Of a stretch of DNA of 64,000 nucleotides, positions 23,701 through 38,700 are shown one piece after another. A program made the position numbers and the translations under genes. Source of the DNA: Talpa occidentalis (lineage: Eukaryota > Chordata > Mammalia > Eulipotyphla > Talpidae); assembly GCF_014898055.3 (NCBI RefSeq), contig NW_023601433.1, forward strand, positions 15,238,141 to 15,302,140, written 5' to 3'. Below the pieces are notes generated by a model. It was not told the origin of the DNA, did no database searches, and worked only from the letters and a program-made list of their open reading frames with translations. The first letter of the stretch is position 1. Every line of letters begins with the position of its first letter.

Positions 23701-26700
23701 AAGACACAGGGAGGAGGAACTATTACCAAGCTCAGGATCAAGGCCTTAAGAGAACCGTCATCTCAAACTTCCAGCCTGCAGGACTGACAGTAATGCCTGC
23801 TGTTTAAACTGTCCACTCTGTGGTCAGCCTGAGCTAAGGGGTACATCCCTCAATGCTGAATGGAGCCACCAGAAGAGCTTCTCAAGCGCAAGTCTTCCTG
23901 ACTCATCAGACTGACCTCTCATAAATCAAAACTCTGCAAAAGTCAACTGGCCTGTGTGTGACAGGAGCACTTGCAGCAGCCATATTGTTCACCAGAAAGG
24001 GCACCTACAAGGTCCCCGAGAAAGCAGCTCAGATAATACCTGCCCTTGCGGTGCCACTTGAACATGCCGCTCCTAATGCTCCAGATATATATGAAAGCAG
24101 AGACCAGTATCATTACCTCCCATGTGCCCACCATCTTCAAAAAGTATCAACATAACACAGCAACATATGGCCAATCCGTGTCATTCGTCTACCTTCTTTG
24201 TCTTTTTATTTTGGAGCAAAGGGCTGGATTATTTGGCATACAATATACCGAACTTTTTGTTTATTTGTTTGTTGCATTTTTCCCTTACCAGAATAAAATA
24301 TACATAGAGGTGAGGATTTCTGTCTTTTCAGGTCACTGCATTATCCCGGGAGCCATAAACAGGAGTCGACACACAGTAGGTGCTCAACAAATACTTATTC
24401 AATGACTGGGTAGATGAATGAATGAATGAATTTACCAGGCTCCTCCTGCCTGATCCTGCACTTCCCTTTAGTGGGGTTATGGGTGGTCGCCTGCTCTCCT
24501 CATCAGTCTCCTCACTTGCCCAGGACCCTTAGAGGAAGAAAAGGTAACAGCTGCTCGTCACAGTCAATGCTGAGAAGTGTCCACAGGATCTTCTTACAAA
24601 CCAGTCCCATAAGCAACCAAGAAGGCTCAAAGGAGTATCAGGCAACATTCCGAACAGGGGACACAGAGTGGCAAAGACTCTGAATGCATATTTTAGAGCT
24701 CTGTTTGTGTTCATATATAATATAGGGAAAGGTGACTACTACACAGATACCGTTTGTCAGACACAAGGACAGACTCAGGCAGATGGACGATACTTACATG
24801 CAACCATGAAACCTTGTCAGGTCGTTGTTTGGCTTCTCACACTCAATCACACTGGTGAACTTCAAAGGGTTGAATTCAGAGACCTGAAAGGAAGGCAGGT
24901 ATACATTACACACACCTGGCCTCAGGCTGCCCTGTCCTAAAAGCACATACTTTTCTGGCTCACGTTCTCAGAAGGGAACACATGGAAGGACTCTACCCAG
25001 TAACTTCTGCAGACTGCCAAACAAACCCAGCTTGACCTGTTTCATCATTCTTGTAATAATGGTTACTAATCACTGCAGAATGAACAGCAATTACTAGAAC
25101 AGTACTGGTAAGTAAGCGAGCAGAGAGAATGGGAACGCTAGTGCAAAATAAGAGATAATAGCAAAGGATCCCACTAATGATGGGAGGGATGAATGAGTTT
25201 CTTGAGACAGATCAGTACTTTCCAATTTTCTACATAGATTTAGAGAAGCAAATTCCATCTGGAAAATAGGAACTTATAATAAAATACCATTTGCTCAGCA
25301 TGTGCTGAGAATTCTTCACCGATATTTGATGGAAAATATTTAAATAACCAATGTGCAAGTCAACGACTTATTACTCTGCTGGATGAAAAAATGACAGCTC
25401 ACCACAAAGGAAGTCTCTCATTAGAATTTTGCCATCAGTAGATTGATGGCTAGAATGGTGCCTGAATTCGTGAAGAGAAAATAAGGGAGGGGAGAGAGAG
25501 CAATGGGACAGGAGGAGAGAGCAGGAGGGAGACAGAAGGGAAATACAGGAATAAGCCTTTAGGATAAATAACTGAGTACAATGAATAGCTTTTTAAAAAA
25601 TCAGTTCTCAGGGCTGCCCTGGTGGTGCAAGGGGGTAAGTCGCAGCACTATGAAGTGATTTGTAGCCACTGCAGCACGAGTTCGATCCCCGGCCAGGGAG
25701 GTGACCCACATGGAGCAGCAGACCCCTCCTGTCTCGCCTGCTGTTCACCTCAGCAGTGTATTTCAGTCAATCAGCCTGTTCTGCTCCCCACTCTGTCTCT
25801 GGTGAGTCCTCTCATCCCCCCTCAATGCTGGCCTGCACCTCAGCACTTGTATGCATAAATAAATAAATTTTAAAACATCAGTTCTCTTTGATCAGGCTAG
25901 TCATTCTCTTTTCTCTGTCAAGTGTCCTAGGGTAGAAAATTTCTACTTACATGGTTAAAAAATTGAACTGTCTTTGCTCACACAAACATGTTGTCACCAA
26001 AAAAGTGCAAGTGGTTAAAAATCACAGAGATGGCACAGACATTACCCACACCGACCCACCACAACAATGTAATGATAAAGGCACAAAGGTAATTCATTAC
26101 TTAAAAGTCAGTTCTGGCTGGTTTTTAATTATCATGTATATTAAAAGGAGAACTTACTATTGATAGATAATAGTAACTCAATTTGATAGCTGAAATTAAG
26201 ATGCCATTTTAAGAGGCTCTTCCTGAAGTTTAGTGCCACAAGCCCCTCTCTCATTGGACTGAAATGGACTCTCGCGCTATTTCCGGAGTGAGGCTGTTTA
26301 AAGAAGTCTGTGTTTATTTAAAACGATTTGGATTATCTTGAAGCCAGTGGGTTGCCTTTTCCAGGACAGACATCTGTGGATACAGCATCCAGGATGGCCA
26401 TGAAGGGAGTGAGTTCCAGAACATACTAGGATTTTTCTTGGCAGATGAGGGTAGACTTAAAATACTCTGTCTGTTTATTATTCTTTCTCTCTAAGAAAAA
26501 TGTAGTGTGCATGACTCAGAAATGGTAGGACATTCTGTCTCTAGGATTTCAGAGCTGCATTCATAATGTTCTACCAATAATCATTGAGGAACAGGCTTGC
26601 CCTGGACCCGGGACATCTGGCTTCATCTGTTTTATTGGAAAGTGGGTTTTGAGGGGTTTTAGAACTGAATGGATCTCTAGAGATTGTCAGGAGGGGGATT

Positions 26701-29700
26701 ATGCCTTTGCCCGGACCATTCCTCCCCCAAACCCCCTAGAAGTCATATATTGAAGTCTTATCCCCAGGACCTCAGAATGTGACCGTATTTGGGCATAGGG
26801 TCTTTACAGAGATAATTAAGTTAAAATGAGATCACTAAGGTTGAGCCCTAATATAATTCTGACTGATATTCTCAAAGGAAGAGGAAACTTGCACACAGAC
26901 ACACAGAGGGAAGAAGCTGGGAGGTGAAGGTCATTCACAAGTGAAAGAGAGAGGTTTCCTGAAGAAACCAACCCTTTCTGCACCTTGATTTTAGACTTCC
27001 TGCTCCAGCACTGTGACAGTGTAAATTTCTGTTACTTAGGCCACTCACTGTGGTATATTGTTATGGGTCCACCTTTGAGTTTCTTCTTTCAAAAGCATTT
27101 CACATTGGAAGCACACATTTTAATATGAAGATTCTATTTATGTTGATTATTCCTAACATAATTGGCAATGTAATGATACTTCCATTTAAGGATAACATTT
27201 ATTTATCCTTCCCCATCCACTCATTTAATGCATTTGTTTCATTGCAAACTAATTTCAAGGTCATGTCTTATTTATTCAGTAGTCCAACTTTTGTCAACCC
27301 TGTCTCCTGAAGCATAAATTTTATGTATATTTTACCACAATCAAAAAAAAAGTTTTAAAAAAGACATACAAACATTGAGACTTGATCATGAAGAAATAAT
27401 TAGTCAAGTAGAACCCAGTCCAGTGATCCAGGACCTCTCAGTACAAATACAAAGAGCCTTGTGCATAAATCTTTGTTGTTTTTTTTTTTTATTTCATTAT
27501 CCTTAGTTATATAATTATAAAGGAACAACTGAATAAACTAGTTACTCATTACATTTGGCAAAGTTCTGTTTTTCAAATCCACAGACAACTAGTTATTCTA
27601 TTTACTTCTATTTTCTATTAGGAAGTTAATGCTACACCAGTTATTACTAATTATTTATAGTAGTAACTCATTCTTCATGGGAAAAAGATTTTAGAGCTGG
27701 GAAATGTTTTGTTTTGTTTTTGGTATTTGGCATCAAATATATCTCCAGCTAGTTGCAGTTATTTCTAGTTAAATATTGAGCTGGCCCCAAGAGTCATCCA
27801 CCTTTCTGATGAGAAGCTGCACGTAGGCGGAATGTGTTTTCAACATTCTATCTTGGTATATATCTCCTACAATACTGGATCTCAGGATAAGTAGATACAG
27901 GTAAATTTAGGTATTCTATAATCACTATTGATATATACTATTAACACATTATCCCTACAGAAAATAATTTTCATTTGAGAAGAATATTTTTTCAGATTTG
28001 AAAACAAATATTTGCAATGACTTCTAATATCACCGGTAAGCCAGTTTCCTAGGCACCCTAATCATCTCTTGAAGTTTTGATTATTTCATCAGGAAATAAG
28101 TAAATTGAGAGAGAATTTCCCTTAATTTATGGCAATGAGTAGTTCTTCTGTGGTGTATTTAACCATTATCTTATACTTAATAACTACCATTATTCATCTA
28201 AAGTACTAATTCATTAATACACCATGAAAAAAGAATTTAGGGGACAGAAGGACTGACCTTCCAGCTTCTCACATGAACTACTTTTTTTTTAAAGATTTAT
28301 TTATTTATGCATATAAGAGCTGGGGTACAGGCCAGCGATGCGGGGGGTGAGAGGATTCACCAGAGACAGAGTGGGGAACAGAACAGGCAGACTGACTGAA
28401 ATACACTGCTGAGGGGAGCAATGGGAGAGACAGGAGAGGTCTGCCTCGCTATGTGGGTTGCCCCCTGGCCTGCCGGGGATCCAACTCGTGCTGCAGAGAC
28501 TGGATTGCTCCATAGTGCAGTGCTTAACCCCTTGTGCCACCAGGGAGGCCCCTAACTACTTATTTTTGATATCTGTGCTTATTTCTGAGTACATGGACAC
28601 CTAGGTGTTTATACTATTTGTTTAGTGCCAACTCACTAGCAATCCAGCAAGAAATATAACTAACTATATAACTAATATAACTAACACTGGGGAAATAAAT
28701 GGCTTTTAGCCCTCTGGTTTTGACTGTTTTATCTTACTTTCATCTTGTTATCCCCATTTAAATCAACACATTATTTTTAAAAAATGGGGTGTTTTCCAGA
28801 ATCCTAGATTCAAATCATTGTTCTAGAAATCTAGTACTAACCTGGTTAGCACTAATTCTCTAAACTATTAATACATTATTTTAACAAGAAATACGTGTTT
28901 CAGGTTGAGAAGACTGTGATTTCCTAATTCTGACTTTTATAAGACATCTGTTGCTTTTTGCAATTAATTACTTACCCAGACCAGCATTTTTACATAGTTA
29001 AGGTTAAGACATTGAGGAGTGATTTTTCAGCTTCTGGATTCAAAGATGTTTCCTGGTTATTTCTAGTTATCCTGGCCACACTAGTCATGTATGTACCGCT
29101 GGTTACCTATAATTCCAACACATTCTTGCAGCAACTAATATTTAGTGTTGAAAAGAACAGTTTGTCAGCTTTCAAACTATGGTAGATAGATCTAGTTACC
29201 TCCAAAGAAATAAACAGGGTGCCAGTAATACTAGTAACACTAATACTTTACATTTTTTTTGTGATATAATCAACACGTAACATTATATTTGTTTCAGGTG
29301 CACAAAACAATTATTTGATATTTGCAGATAACATCTGTCACCTAAGAGTGACAGATTTTTTTTGTGCTGAGAACTTTTAATATCTATCTCTTAGCAACTT
29401 TGACACATACAAGACAGTATTATTAACTATAGTCACCATGCTGTGTATTCCATCCACAGGATTTATTTATTTTATAATTTGGGGTCTGCACTATTTTGCG
29501 GTTCGTGAGGTTACCACTGTATCCTGCAGGTGACATTTTCATAGTTTGCAAAGTGCCAGCTTTGTGCTAAGTCTGTACTATTTTATACTCTGAAGTAGGT
29601 TTTCAAACTATCTTTAATTTAGGGTGTCTAAGGACTTGTGCCAAAATTCAAGAGGCCCTGAGTGACTCCAGATCTTCAATCTAGTTTGACCACTGATACT

Positions 29701-32700
29701 CAGTGAGATGATCTGATGCTAACAGACAAGATGACACTATGTTAAATGAGACAGAAAGCGTATAGCCCCAAAAGAAATTTCCCAAAATCTCACACATACC
29801 TTAAACTTTAGTCTTTCAGCTAATGCCTCAATGAAATCCCCCAGCCCATGGTCTGTACCCCCTTGCCATCTTCAGCAATACCTATGGATGTGGAGTTAGC
29901 ACAGTTTACCAAAAAATGGAATAAAAAATCAGGAGCTTGGGCTTTAGTCCTAGTTCATACGATTACGGTGATATTTGGCAAATGAATAAAAGGGCATTTG
30001 GACTTGGAGCTCTGGAATCTTTGGGTTCCTTTGATCCCACAATTCTGTAGAACGCAGAGGTGATTTCAAATGACCCTGTACTTGTGAGGACTCACCATTG
30101 GGGGGGTGCTGAAAGCAGAGTTACCTGGAAGAGTACTCTCCCACAAGCTGGCCTCAAGCTGAAGCTGCCCATCCTCTATACAAAAGCCACAGGAAGCTGA
30201 GCAAAGCAGACCAGGTGTAACTGAAAACATGGAAGCTATGACATCACTCACAGTAGAGCGCGAATGTCCAAACAAGTTACTCACTAGCAATCAAATGCTC
30301 ATAGCTTTCATGGATGAGGTGATTTGACCTAATTAAGGGTAAAGGAAAAAGGCCAGGTGATGACTCAATGAGAGTCCTCGCACCAGCCCTTAGCTTGCAT
30401 TTCTTCTGCTAGTTCAGTAGCCTGTGGACCAAGTCACCCCCACTGGTGCCTCTCTCTCCAGAGATGTTCAGTGCCCACTTTCTCTTAATGCAGGGCACCT
30501 CCCCAGGTAGAACAGTATCTGCGAAGATGCTGCGTCCCTCTGTTTAACCATATGATGAAGCCTGATGTCTAATTCAGTAGTTCTCAGACCACTGTATGAA
30601 GGAACACTTGATTCATAGGAAATTTGCATTAAATTTTTGCAACAGATGCATAAAATTTTATAGTTGCATTAAATGAATTACGTATAAGTATTCAGTAAAA
30701 GCAAAAGTGGACTTCATCCTAAAAAAGAAGCAGTGTTATCTGAAAGGACATGTACTGTCCATTAAAGCAGATGTCATGCTTTATCATAAAAGAGGTGAAG
30801 TAAACCAGAGCTGACTGCTACAGCCCACAGGCCCGCAATAAACCCACAGGTATGCTGTCAGCGGTACTCCGCTGAGCTCTCCTTTGGTTTTGATCTCTGC
30901 ACAAGACGACACAGGACACAGAGGACACTGGTGAGAGAAGTTACAAAGCCCGGCAGTGCCTGCCCCAGGGCAAAGGCACAGGAACACACACCAGCCCGTG
31001 GTCCTCCGGTTCTGGGTGCCTGTCCTGGAAATGGTCTAAGATGCTTCTACTCACTGGAACACGGCTTCCCCTCTACCTCCATGCTCAACATCACTGCCCG
31101 CATCAACCTGCAGCAGCTGCTTCCGCCTGAATGGACTCACACTCTGGCCGTGGCCTGGCTCCTAGCAGGACCCCAGAGCCCCTGGGCTGCGGCTGCTGCC
31201 CCTCCTGGCACTAGTTCCTGCTACTCAGCATGCCCTGGAGAGGCCACTCAGCATGCCTGCAAAGGCCCACATCTTTCTGCGTGGTTTCCGTTCCTCTCCC
31301 AACAGTCACCTCCAGTATTTTAAGAAGTGACAACACTCTGCTCTACGTAGGTCAGGGTGGGTGCAGATGCTCTGAGTCCTAGGCCCCCATGCACACCTGT
31401 CTGGCTGGAGGAGGGGCCACTCCTTCCTGGACAGCAGATGCCCGAGGGCAGGAGCTCTGTTCCCAAGAGACCAGCACATGTGGCCCAGGAGTGGCAGGTG
31501 CTTATTCCACAGCACCTCATGTACACATCGAGCTCCGTGTTGGGACTTTTGGGAGCTCTGTGGACATTGGGGTAGTGGAGATAGCCGAGGGGGCTGGCAG
31601 GAGTTCTCTTTGTTCTAGAAAGCAAAATCCCTCATTTACAAGTGCGAACTCATTTCCCTTGTTTGCAAAATAAAATGATTTCTTCACAGCTGCTCATCTA
31701 GCTGCTTATTTCTTAGCAAAGGGTGAACAATACTTGAATTAATTGAGGCATTTTAACCCATATTAATAGAATTTAACCCAAATTAGTAGAATAATTACCC
31801 CAACTCTCATTTTGTATTTTCAATCTAATTTGTATTTACTACAAGCTTGTCAGTGTTGTGGGAATTCAAAAGGGAACAGATGACCCAATACTGAGTGAGT
31901 AAATGAATGAATGAGCTTATCCATTGCAGAGATGATATTGCCAAATCACTATTTTCAACTAGTTAAACTGAAATGGGAAGAGACATGGTCTGTCTTGGCC
32001 ACCCTGGTGTCCCCTAGTCTATAGTGGGTGCTCCATTAACATTTACTAAGTAAATAAAAACCTCGATGAAACCACAGGTATTCTAGTGCTAATGGGAGGG
32101 GACACTGCCCATTTAAGGAAACTTAAATCAAAGACATCTTTTCTCTAATCATTTTCACAGATTTGTATTACCCTGGGAGTTTATGCTTTGATACAAACGC
32201 TGAATAGAAAGGATATGAAAACACAGATCCTTGACTAATCTACAATCACAATAGTTGTGACTGTGTTTTTCATGTGTCCTAAATATCTAAGTGCATTAGG
32301 AGGTTGGCAGGGCCGCCCATGACAAAGCACTGGACTGCACGAAATGTAGCACGTGACAGTTTTCGTGAGAGCTACATCTCCCCTGATGGCGTCATTATCA
32401 CCAGGGAAACGAAGCTGACCGGGACCATGGGGTGGGCATCAGGGCCACGGACCTCAGCAGGCCTTACAGGAGGCTTCCAAAGCTCAATGTCTTTGATGGC
32501 TCATACAAGGGTGTCTAGATCCCTGCCTTCTTTTTTTCTAATCGCAAATTTCCCTGTCATAAGCACAAGCATTTGGGATGCAGCGATCCTCTCTTTGTTT
32601 GAAAGTAGAAAGGCAGCTTTTCGGTGGTTAAATCTGACTTGAAGATGCAGGAGCCAGGCGTCCCTGTCTTTTCATCCTTTGTTCCTTTGCCTCCTGGCAG

Positions 32701-35700
32701 TTCCACAGTCAAAAAGCTCAAAGCTTTAGTTTAGATGGTGGCAAAATTCAAAGGCTCAGAGTCCTGAGTTGGAGCCTGAATTATCAAAACCAAAAGCTTT
32801 TCTTTTCCCTCTCGGCTACAAGCATATCATGCTGCCTTTGGGGGCTGTAACTGCCAGCAGAGCCCACTTTTTTTGTTATCAAATGTGTTTAAGGATGTGA
32901 CATGCATTCAGACAGTAAGCAGTAAGAATTGTTTCATAGAAATCCAACTTCAAAACCTAAGTGAGAGCTATTCTTTCAAATTGCCCTCTTAAAAGAAGCC
33001 CCACTGACTGGGAGAAAATTTTTGCACCCAACACTGATGATAAAGGACTGATCACAAAAATCTACAAAGAGCTGACGAGACTCAACAAAAACAAAGAAAA
33101 TAATCCAGTCAAAAAGTGGGCAGAAGAGCTAAAAAGAAACTTCTCCAAAGAGGAAATGCAAATGGCCAACAGGCATATGAAAAAATGTTCAACATCACTT
33201 GTAATCAGGGAAATGCAAATCAAAACTACAATGAGATACCATCTTACACCAGTGAGAATGGCACATATTAAAAAAACTAGCAACAACAAATGTTGGCGAG
33301 GATGCCTGCACTGCTGGTGGGAGTGCAAACTGGTCCAACCACTATGGAGAGCTGTGTGGAGATTCCTCAACCTACTAAAGATAGAGCTTCCATATGATCC
33401 AGTAATTTCACTCCTAGGTATTTACCCAAAGGACACAGAAACATTAATTCCAAAGAGCACCTGCGCCCCTATGTTTATAGCAGCACTGTTTACAATAGCT
33501 AAGCTTTGGAAACAACCCAAATGCCCAAAAATAGATGACTGGATCAAGAAGATGTGGTACATATACACCATGGAATATTACTCAGCAATCAAAAAAAGAT
33601 AAACACATGCCATTTGCAGCAACATGGATGGCGCTGGAAGGGATCATGCTCAGCGAAATAAGCCAGAAAGAAAAAGAAAAATACCAGATGGTCTCACTCA
33701 TTGCAGGAATTTAGAAAACCTAAATAAGGGACTAGGAAAAAGAATAACCACAAGAAAGAAAAAATCAAAATCAACAAACAACTATGAACCAGAGACACAC
33801 TATGGGGGGGCAGGGAAAGGAGGATTTGGGGTCAAAATAAGGGGGTTGCAATTATATGGGGAATATAAAAATAAAATTTAAAAAACAAACAAACAAAAAA
33901 CCAAAATGCCCTCTTAATAACTATCTGTACCTAATCTGACAGGGTGTCACTGCATGGAGTCCACCTAGAGCAGCGCTGCTGGGCTAATTTGCACCACTGG
34001 GCTATACACAGCCTGTCTGCTTCACAGCCACTTGGCCCTTCTTCCTTCATCGCAGGTGGGGCTGGTGGTGTGAGAAGAGATGGGGCTTGGGGGTGCAAAC
34101 CCGTTAGATTTTGGTAAGAGGTGAACGCTTTCTATGATCTGCAAAGAAACTAGAGGAAGAAACCTGCCACATCTTGGAGATTGCTGAGCAGATAGTGTCA
34201 CTGGAGAAAAGCTCCATTCCTTTCATCAGGCAGCAAGAAGGGGCTGAGCTTTGGGTGCATTTTATAATGAACTGGATCCCAAGGGCAGGTCTCAAGGGCA
34301 GCCATGTAAGAGGAAGTCATAATTCTGGTGTAGGAAGAAAATCAGCATGGGGAATATAAAAAGAGGCCAGAGAAGAAGCTCTTGTACTCACCTGGGGAAT
34401 AACCCTGAGACTACAATGCTGCTGGGAGAGTGAAATTCTACAGCACAATCAGACTCAGTTATCTAGATTCAAAAGAAAATTGCCCAACATTAAGGATGAG
34501 GCAATTCAGACTACACATCCAACTGAAACACTGGACAAAGTACTAAAAACATATACACAAAGGCACTGGGCCTTTTATAAGACGGTGATGAATAATCAAA
34601 CCAATATCTGCCAAGGACAAAAAAGCAGAGAATCCATACTGATCTTGGGATCTTTCTTTCACGTAGGAATCTACAGTTTCCAAAAGAGACAGTTGAGAAA
34701 TGCAAAGGGGAAGATGAACTACTGAGACAACTGTTGGCATTTAGGACCTGAATTAGTCTCCAACAGCTGCTGTAACAAATTACCACAAACTGAAGTGGCT
34801 CAAAACAACACAAATGTGCTGTTACTGTTCTGCAGGTCAAGGTTAGAAACAGGTCTCACCCCCCTAAATTTCTTTTTTTTTAAGATTTATTTATTTATGC
34901 ATACAAGAACCGGGGTACAAGCCAGAGGTGAGGGGGATGAAAGGATTCACCAGAGACAGAGTGGGGAGCAGAACAGGCACACTGACTGAAATACACTGAA
35001 ATACACTGAGGGGAGCAGCAGATGAGATAGGAGAGGTCTGCTGTGCTGTGTGGTTAGCTCCCTGGCCAGGGATCGAATTCATGCTACAGTGGCTGCGGAT
35101 AGCTTCACAGGTTGTGTCTTAACTCCATGTGTCACCAGGGGGGCCCCTCCCTTAAATTTTTTTCCAGCTGCTAGAGGTCACCCATACCCTTTGACTCATG
35201 GTCTTCTTCCATTTTCACAAGCAAGTACAAGGAACAGCTTGTACAGGTGTTCTGAAACTCTCCTCTCTTTCTCTCTCTTTCATTTACAAGGCTCTCTATT
35301 ACTACACTGAGTCCATCTCAATAATTCATGGTAATTAGGATAATCTCCCACCTCAATGACAGCTGACTAATGACTTTAATTCCATTTACAAATTTAATTT
35401 CCCCTGACACGTAATATTACATATCCTCAGGTTCAGGGGACTCACACTGGGACACCTTTGGGGGGCTATTATTTTACATACAACAGAACCTTTTTTATGG
35501 GACCTTGAAGAATTGAACCCTGGAGATGAACAAGAAGAAAAGAGTGAGCTTTGCAGTAAACTGCTACCCAGTTTGGAGTGAGTTGAGAGGCCCAGGAAAT
35601 CTCACCCCCTAAAATGGGGTTAAGATGATTCCAGATTGTCAGAACCCCCAGACATTGAAAAAAAAAACTAATAAATACCCTCTCTTACTGAAAAAATACA

Positions 35701-38700
35701 ATCTAAGATCTCAAGATATTTATAAATAATGTCCAAGCAAAATTTCATATATATACTTAAAGACAACCAGACATAAGAGGAAATAGAGTATCAGGCAACA
35801 CGAACCAACAAGAACAACATTCCACACCTTCTATGATAACAGAGCTAAAGGCAAGGCTGAGGTTTTGGAGGAGCTAGAAACTACAAAATATGACCTAACA
35901 GATTTGGGGAAAAAAACAGATCTGAAGAAATTTTTAATTAAAGGTGCAATGAGTGATTCAACAGCAGATATGGCAAACTTAAAAAGTAGTAAGCTAGGAA
36001 AAAGTTTAGAAAAATTGTTTAAAATAAAATGTGGGGAGTCAAAAGTGTGGGTAACACAGCAGAGGGTAACAGAGGGCAGAAAGGAATGGGCTAATGTATA
36101 TGTCATTGGAGCCCCAGAAGGAAAGGAGAGAATTAATATAGGAGCAACATGTGAAGAAATACTAGCTAAGAACTTAGTAAATTTGATTAAAAAGCATCAA
36201 ATCACAGATCCAACTTTAAATAAGATATCTCAAGGGAGATTAGACCTCAGCCCATGCCACTAAAATGTTGAAAACCAAAGAAGATAAGAATCTGAAAAGG
36301 AAATTGAGAACATTTGTTACTGACAGACCAGAACTAAAAAAAATACTAAATAGTACTCTTCAAAGAAAAGCAAAGATGACCCCGAAGAAAGAGTCGAAAT
36401 GCAGGAAAGAATGAAGAGCCACAAAAATGGCAAATATGAGGATAAATATAAATTCATGATTACTGTATTGGATAATAATAATGATGATGTCTTAGGGGAT
36501 TTGTAAACATATAACACATGATGAAAAGAGCATATGAGTTAGAAGAAAGTAAAACGATGTTTTAAGTTCTTTATATTGTCCAGGAAGAAGACAAAAATCA
36601 ATTCACGTTAAATACTGACATCAAAGATGCATGTCGTACTTTCTAACCACTAAAATAAAAGTAAAGGTGTATATAACTTCTAAATAAACTAAGGAAAAAT
36701 AATAAAAAAAAATATCATCTGAAAGAAGGAAAAAGTGAAGGGAAAAAGAAAAACAGATCAGGCAAAATGAATAAAAATAAAACATGACAATTCACAATCA
36801 AATGTACTTAAAATAACATTAAAATTAAATCAAGTAAAATCTTATAATGAAAGTACAGTGTTTGTTAAAGGGAGTAGAAAAGCAAAGTTTTACGATGTGA
36901 TGTTTATAAGAAATATACCTGAAACATACAGATACCAAAAAAGTGTGAAAAAATGAAAAAAGCATATTTGGCAAAGGTAACAAAAGATAGTTACATTTAT
37001 ATAAAACACCGTATACTCAACAACTGTAGAACACAGTCTTTGCAAGTTCACATAAAACATCTATAAATATTGACATACTCTGAGCAAGTAACAATAAACA
37101 AATTTCAAAACTGAATTCATAGAGAATATAATTAAATTAGATTAAATAACTCTAATAAGGAGAAAATGATAAAAAATACACACATGCTTTGTATTTATGA
37201 AATATAGTTCTAAATGATGGATTGGTTAAAGGAAAAAAAGAGAATTAGGACTTGTGTTTCCCCAAATGGTATTGAATATTCTATTGTTAAACTGTGGAAT
37301 ACAGCATAATTTCAGGAAAGTTAATAGTCTATTTGCCTTCATGAAAATGTTAAAATCTAAAATGAATGAGATAAGTCTCCATCTTAAATATTATAAAATA
37401 GGGGGACCTCCCTGGTGGCGCAAGGGGTTAAGACGCAACCTATGAAGCTATTTCCAGCCACTGCAGCACGAGTTCAATCCCCGGCCAGGGAGGTGACCCA
37501 CCTGGTGCAGCAGACCTTTCCTGTCTCACCCACTGCTCCCCTCAGCAGTGTACTTCAGTCAATCTGCCTGTTCTGTTCCCCACTCTGTCTCTGGTGAATC
37601 CTCTCACACACATCCCCTCCGCCCCACATCTCTGGCCTGAACCCCAGTTCCTGTATACATAAATAAATAAATCTTTAAAAAAATTATAAAATAGCAAACA
37701 AAATCTAAACACAGTTAAGGAAATGCTATTTTAAAAATAATAGCAGAAAACTACAATTTTTTTTTTAGTCAGGAATGAGGCAAGCATGTCCACCTCTCAC
37801 CAGCACTATTCAAAATAATGTTGGAAGTACTAGAAACAGTAATTAGAGAAGAAAAGGCTATAAAAGGACTACAAATTCGAGAGGGAGAAGTAAAACTATC
37901 ACTATTTGCAGATGATATGATAATGTATACAGGAAATCCCAAGACTAATAAAAAGCTATTGGAAATAACTAAAGTGGCAGGCTACAAAATTAACATATGA
38001 AAATCTCCTGAATTTCTGTATGAAAATAATGAGCTAGCAGATAGAGAAATCGAAACAATCCCATTTACAATTATATTAAAATTAATTAAATATCTTGTAA
38101 TAAATTCAAGTGAAGAAATATACACCAAAAACTGTAAGCCACTGTTGAAAGAATTTGAAGAAGACATAAAGAGGTGGAAAGGTAGTCTATGTTCATAGAT
38201 TGGAAGAATTAACATTATTAAAATGGCTATATTATCTAAACGAATATATAGATTCAATGCACTCTCCATCAAAACTCCAACAGTATTCTTCAGAACAGAA
38301 CAAAATATCATGAAATTTATTTGGACTATAATAAAATAACACAAATATCAAAAACACTTTTAGGAAAAACAAAAACAGAGATATAATGCTCCCCCAACTT
38401 CAAACTACATTACAGAGGGATAATAATTAAAAGTCTGGTAGAGAAATAGAAACAGTCACAAATATCAATGGAACAGAACTGACAGACCAGAAATAAAACC
38501 ACGCACACATGCTAACTAATTTATGACGAAGGAACCAAGAGCTTACAATGAAGTCAAGAAAGTTTCTTCAATAAATGATGTTGGGAAAACTGGACAGTCA
38601 CATGCAAAAGAATGAAAACAGCCATTGTTTAACACCATATACAGGGCCTCCCCGGTGGCGCAGCGGTTGAGCACTGGGTTGCGAAGCTGCCCGCGGCCTC

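Larger units (their letters stand above)
20432..24797 (-). other. Intron 3 of ATP10A
   Basis: Donor GTAAGT, acceptor TTGGCAG. It holds two adjacent antisense-to-window SINEs (20722-21302), an MLT1-type LTR (23512-23838) and an L2-like tail (24330-24432). In 21320-23500 and 23845-24320 I see no named feature. An open frame at 22492-23100 on the minus strand has no recognisable product. Confidence 0.85.

Noticed and set aside
30560..30790. Possible hAT-type element starting near TTCAGTAGTTCTCAGACC
   Set aside because: Only one end resembles a hAT terminus. I found no matching inverted end or 8-base duplication.
32304..32642. Plus-strand open frame of 112 codons in a fairly GC-rich stretch of intron 2
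   Set aside because: Nothing recognisable in the product. It may be conserved noncoding sequence, but I cannot show that.
32961..33602. Plus-strand open frame of 213 codons
   Set aside because: It is the C-terminal part of L1 ORF2 fused to flanking sequence, with a deletion. A retroelement remnant, not a host gene.
35865..36263. 132-codon frame that looks protein-like
   Set aside because: The phrase [15 protein letters not shown] and what follows mark it as a decayed L1 ORF1, inside a larger L1.
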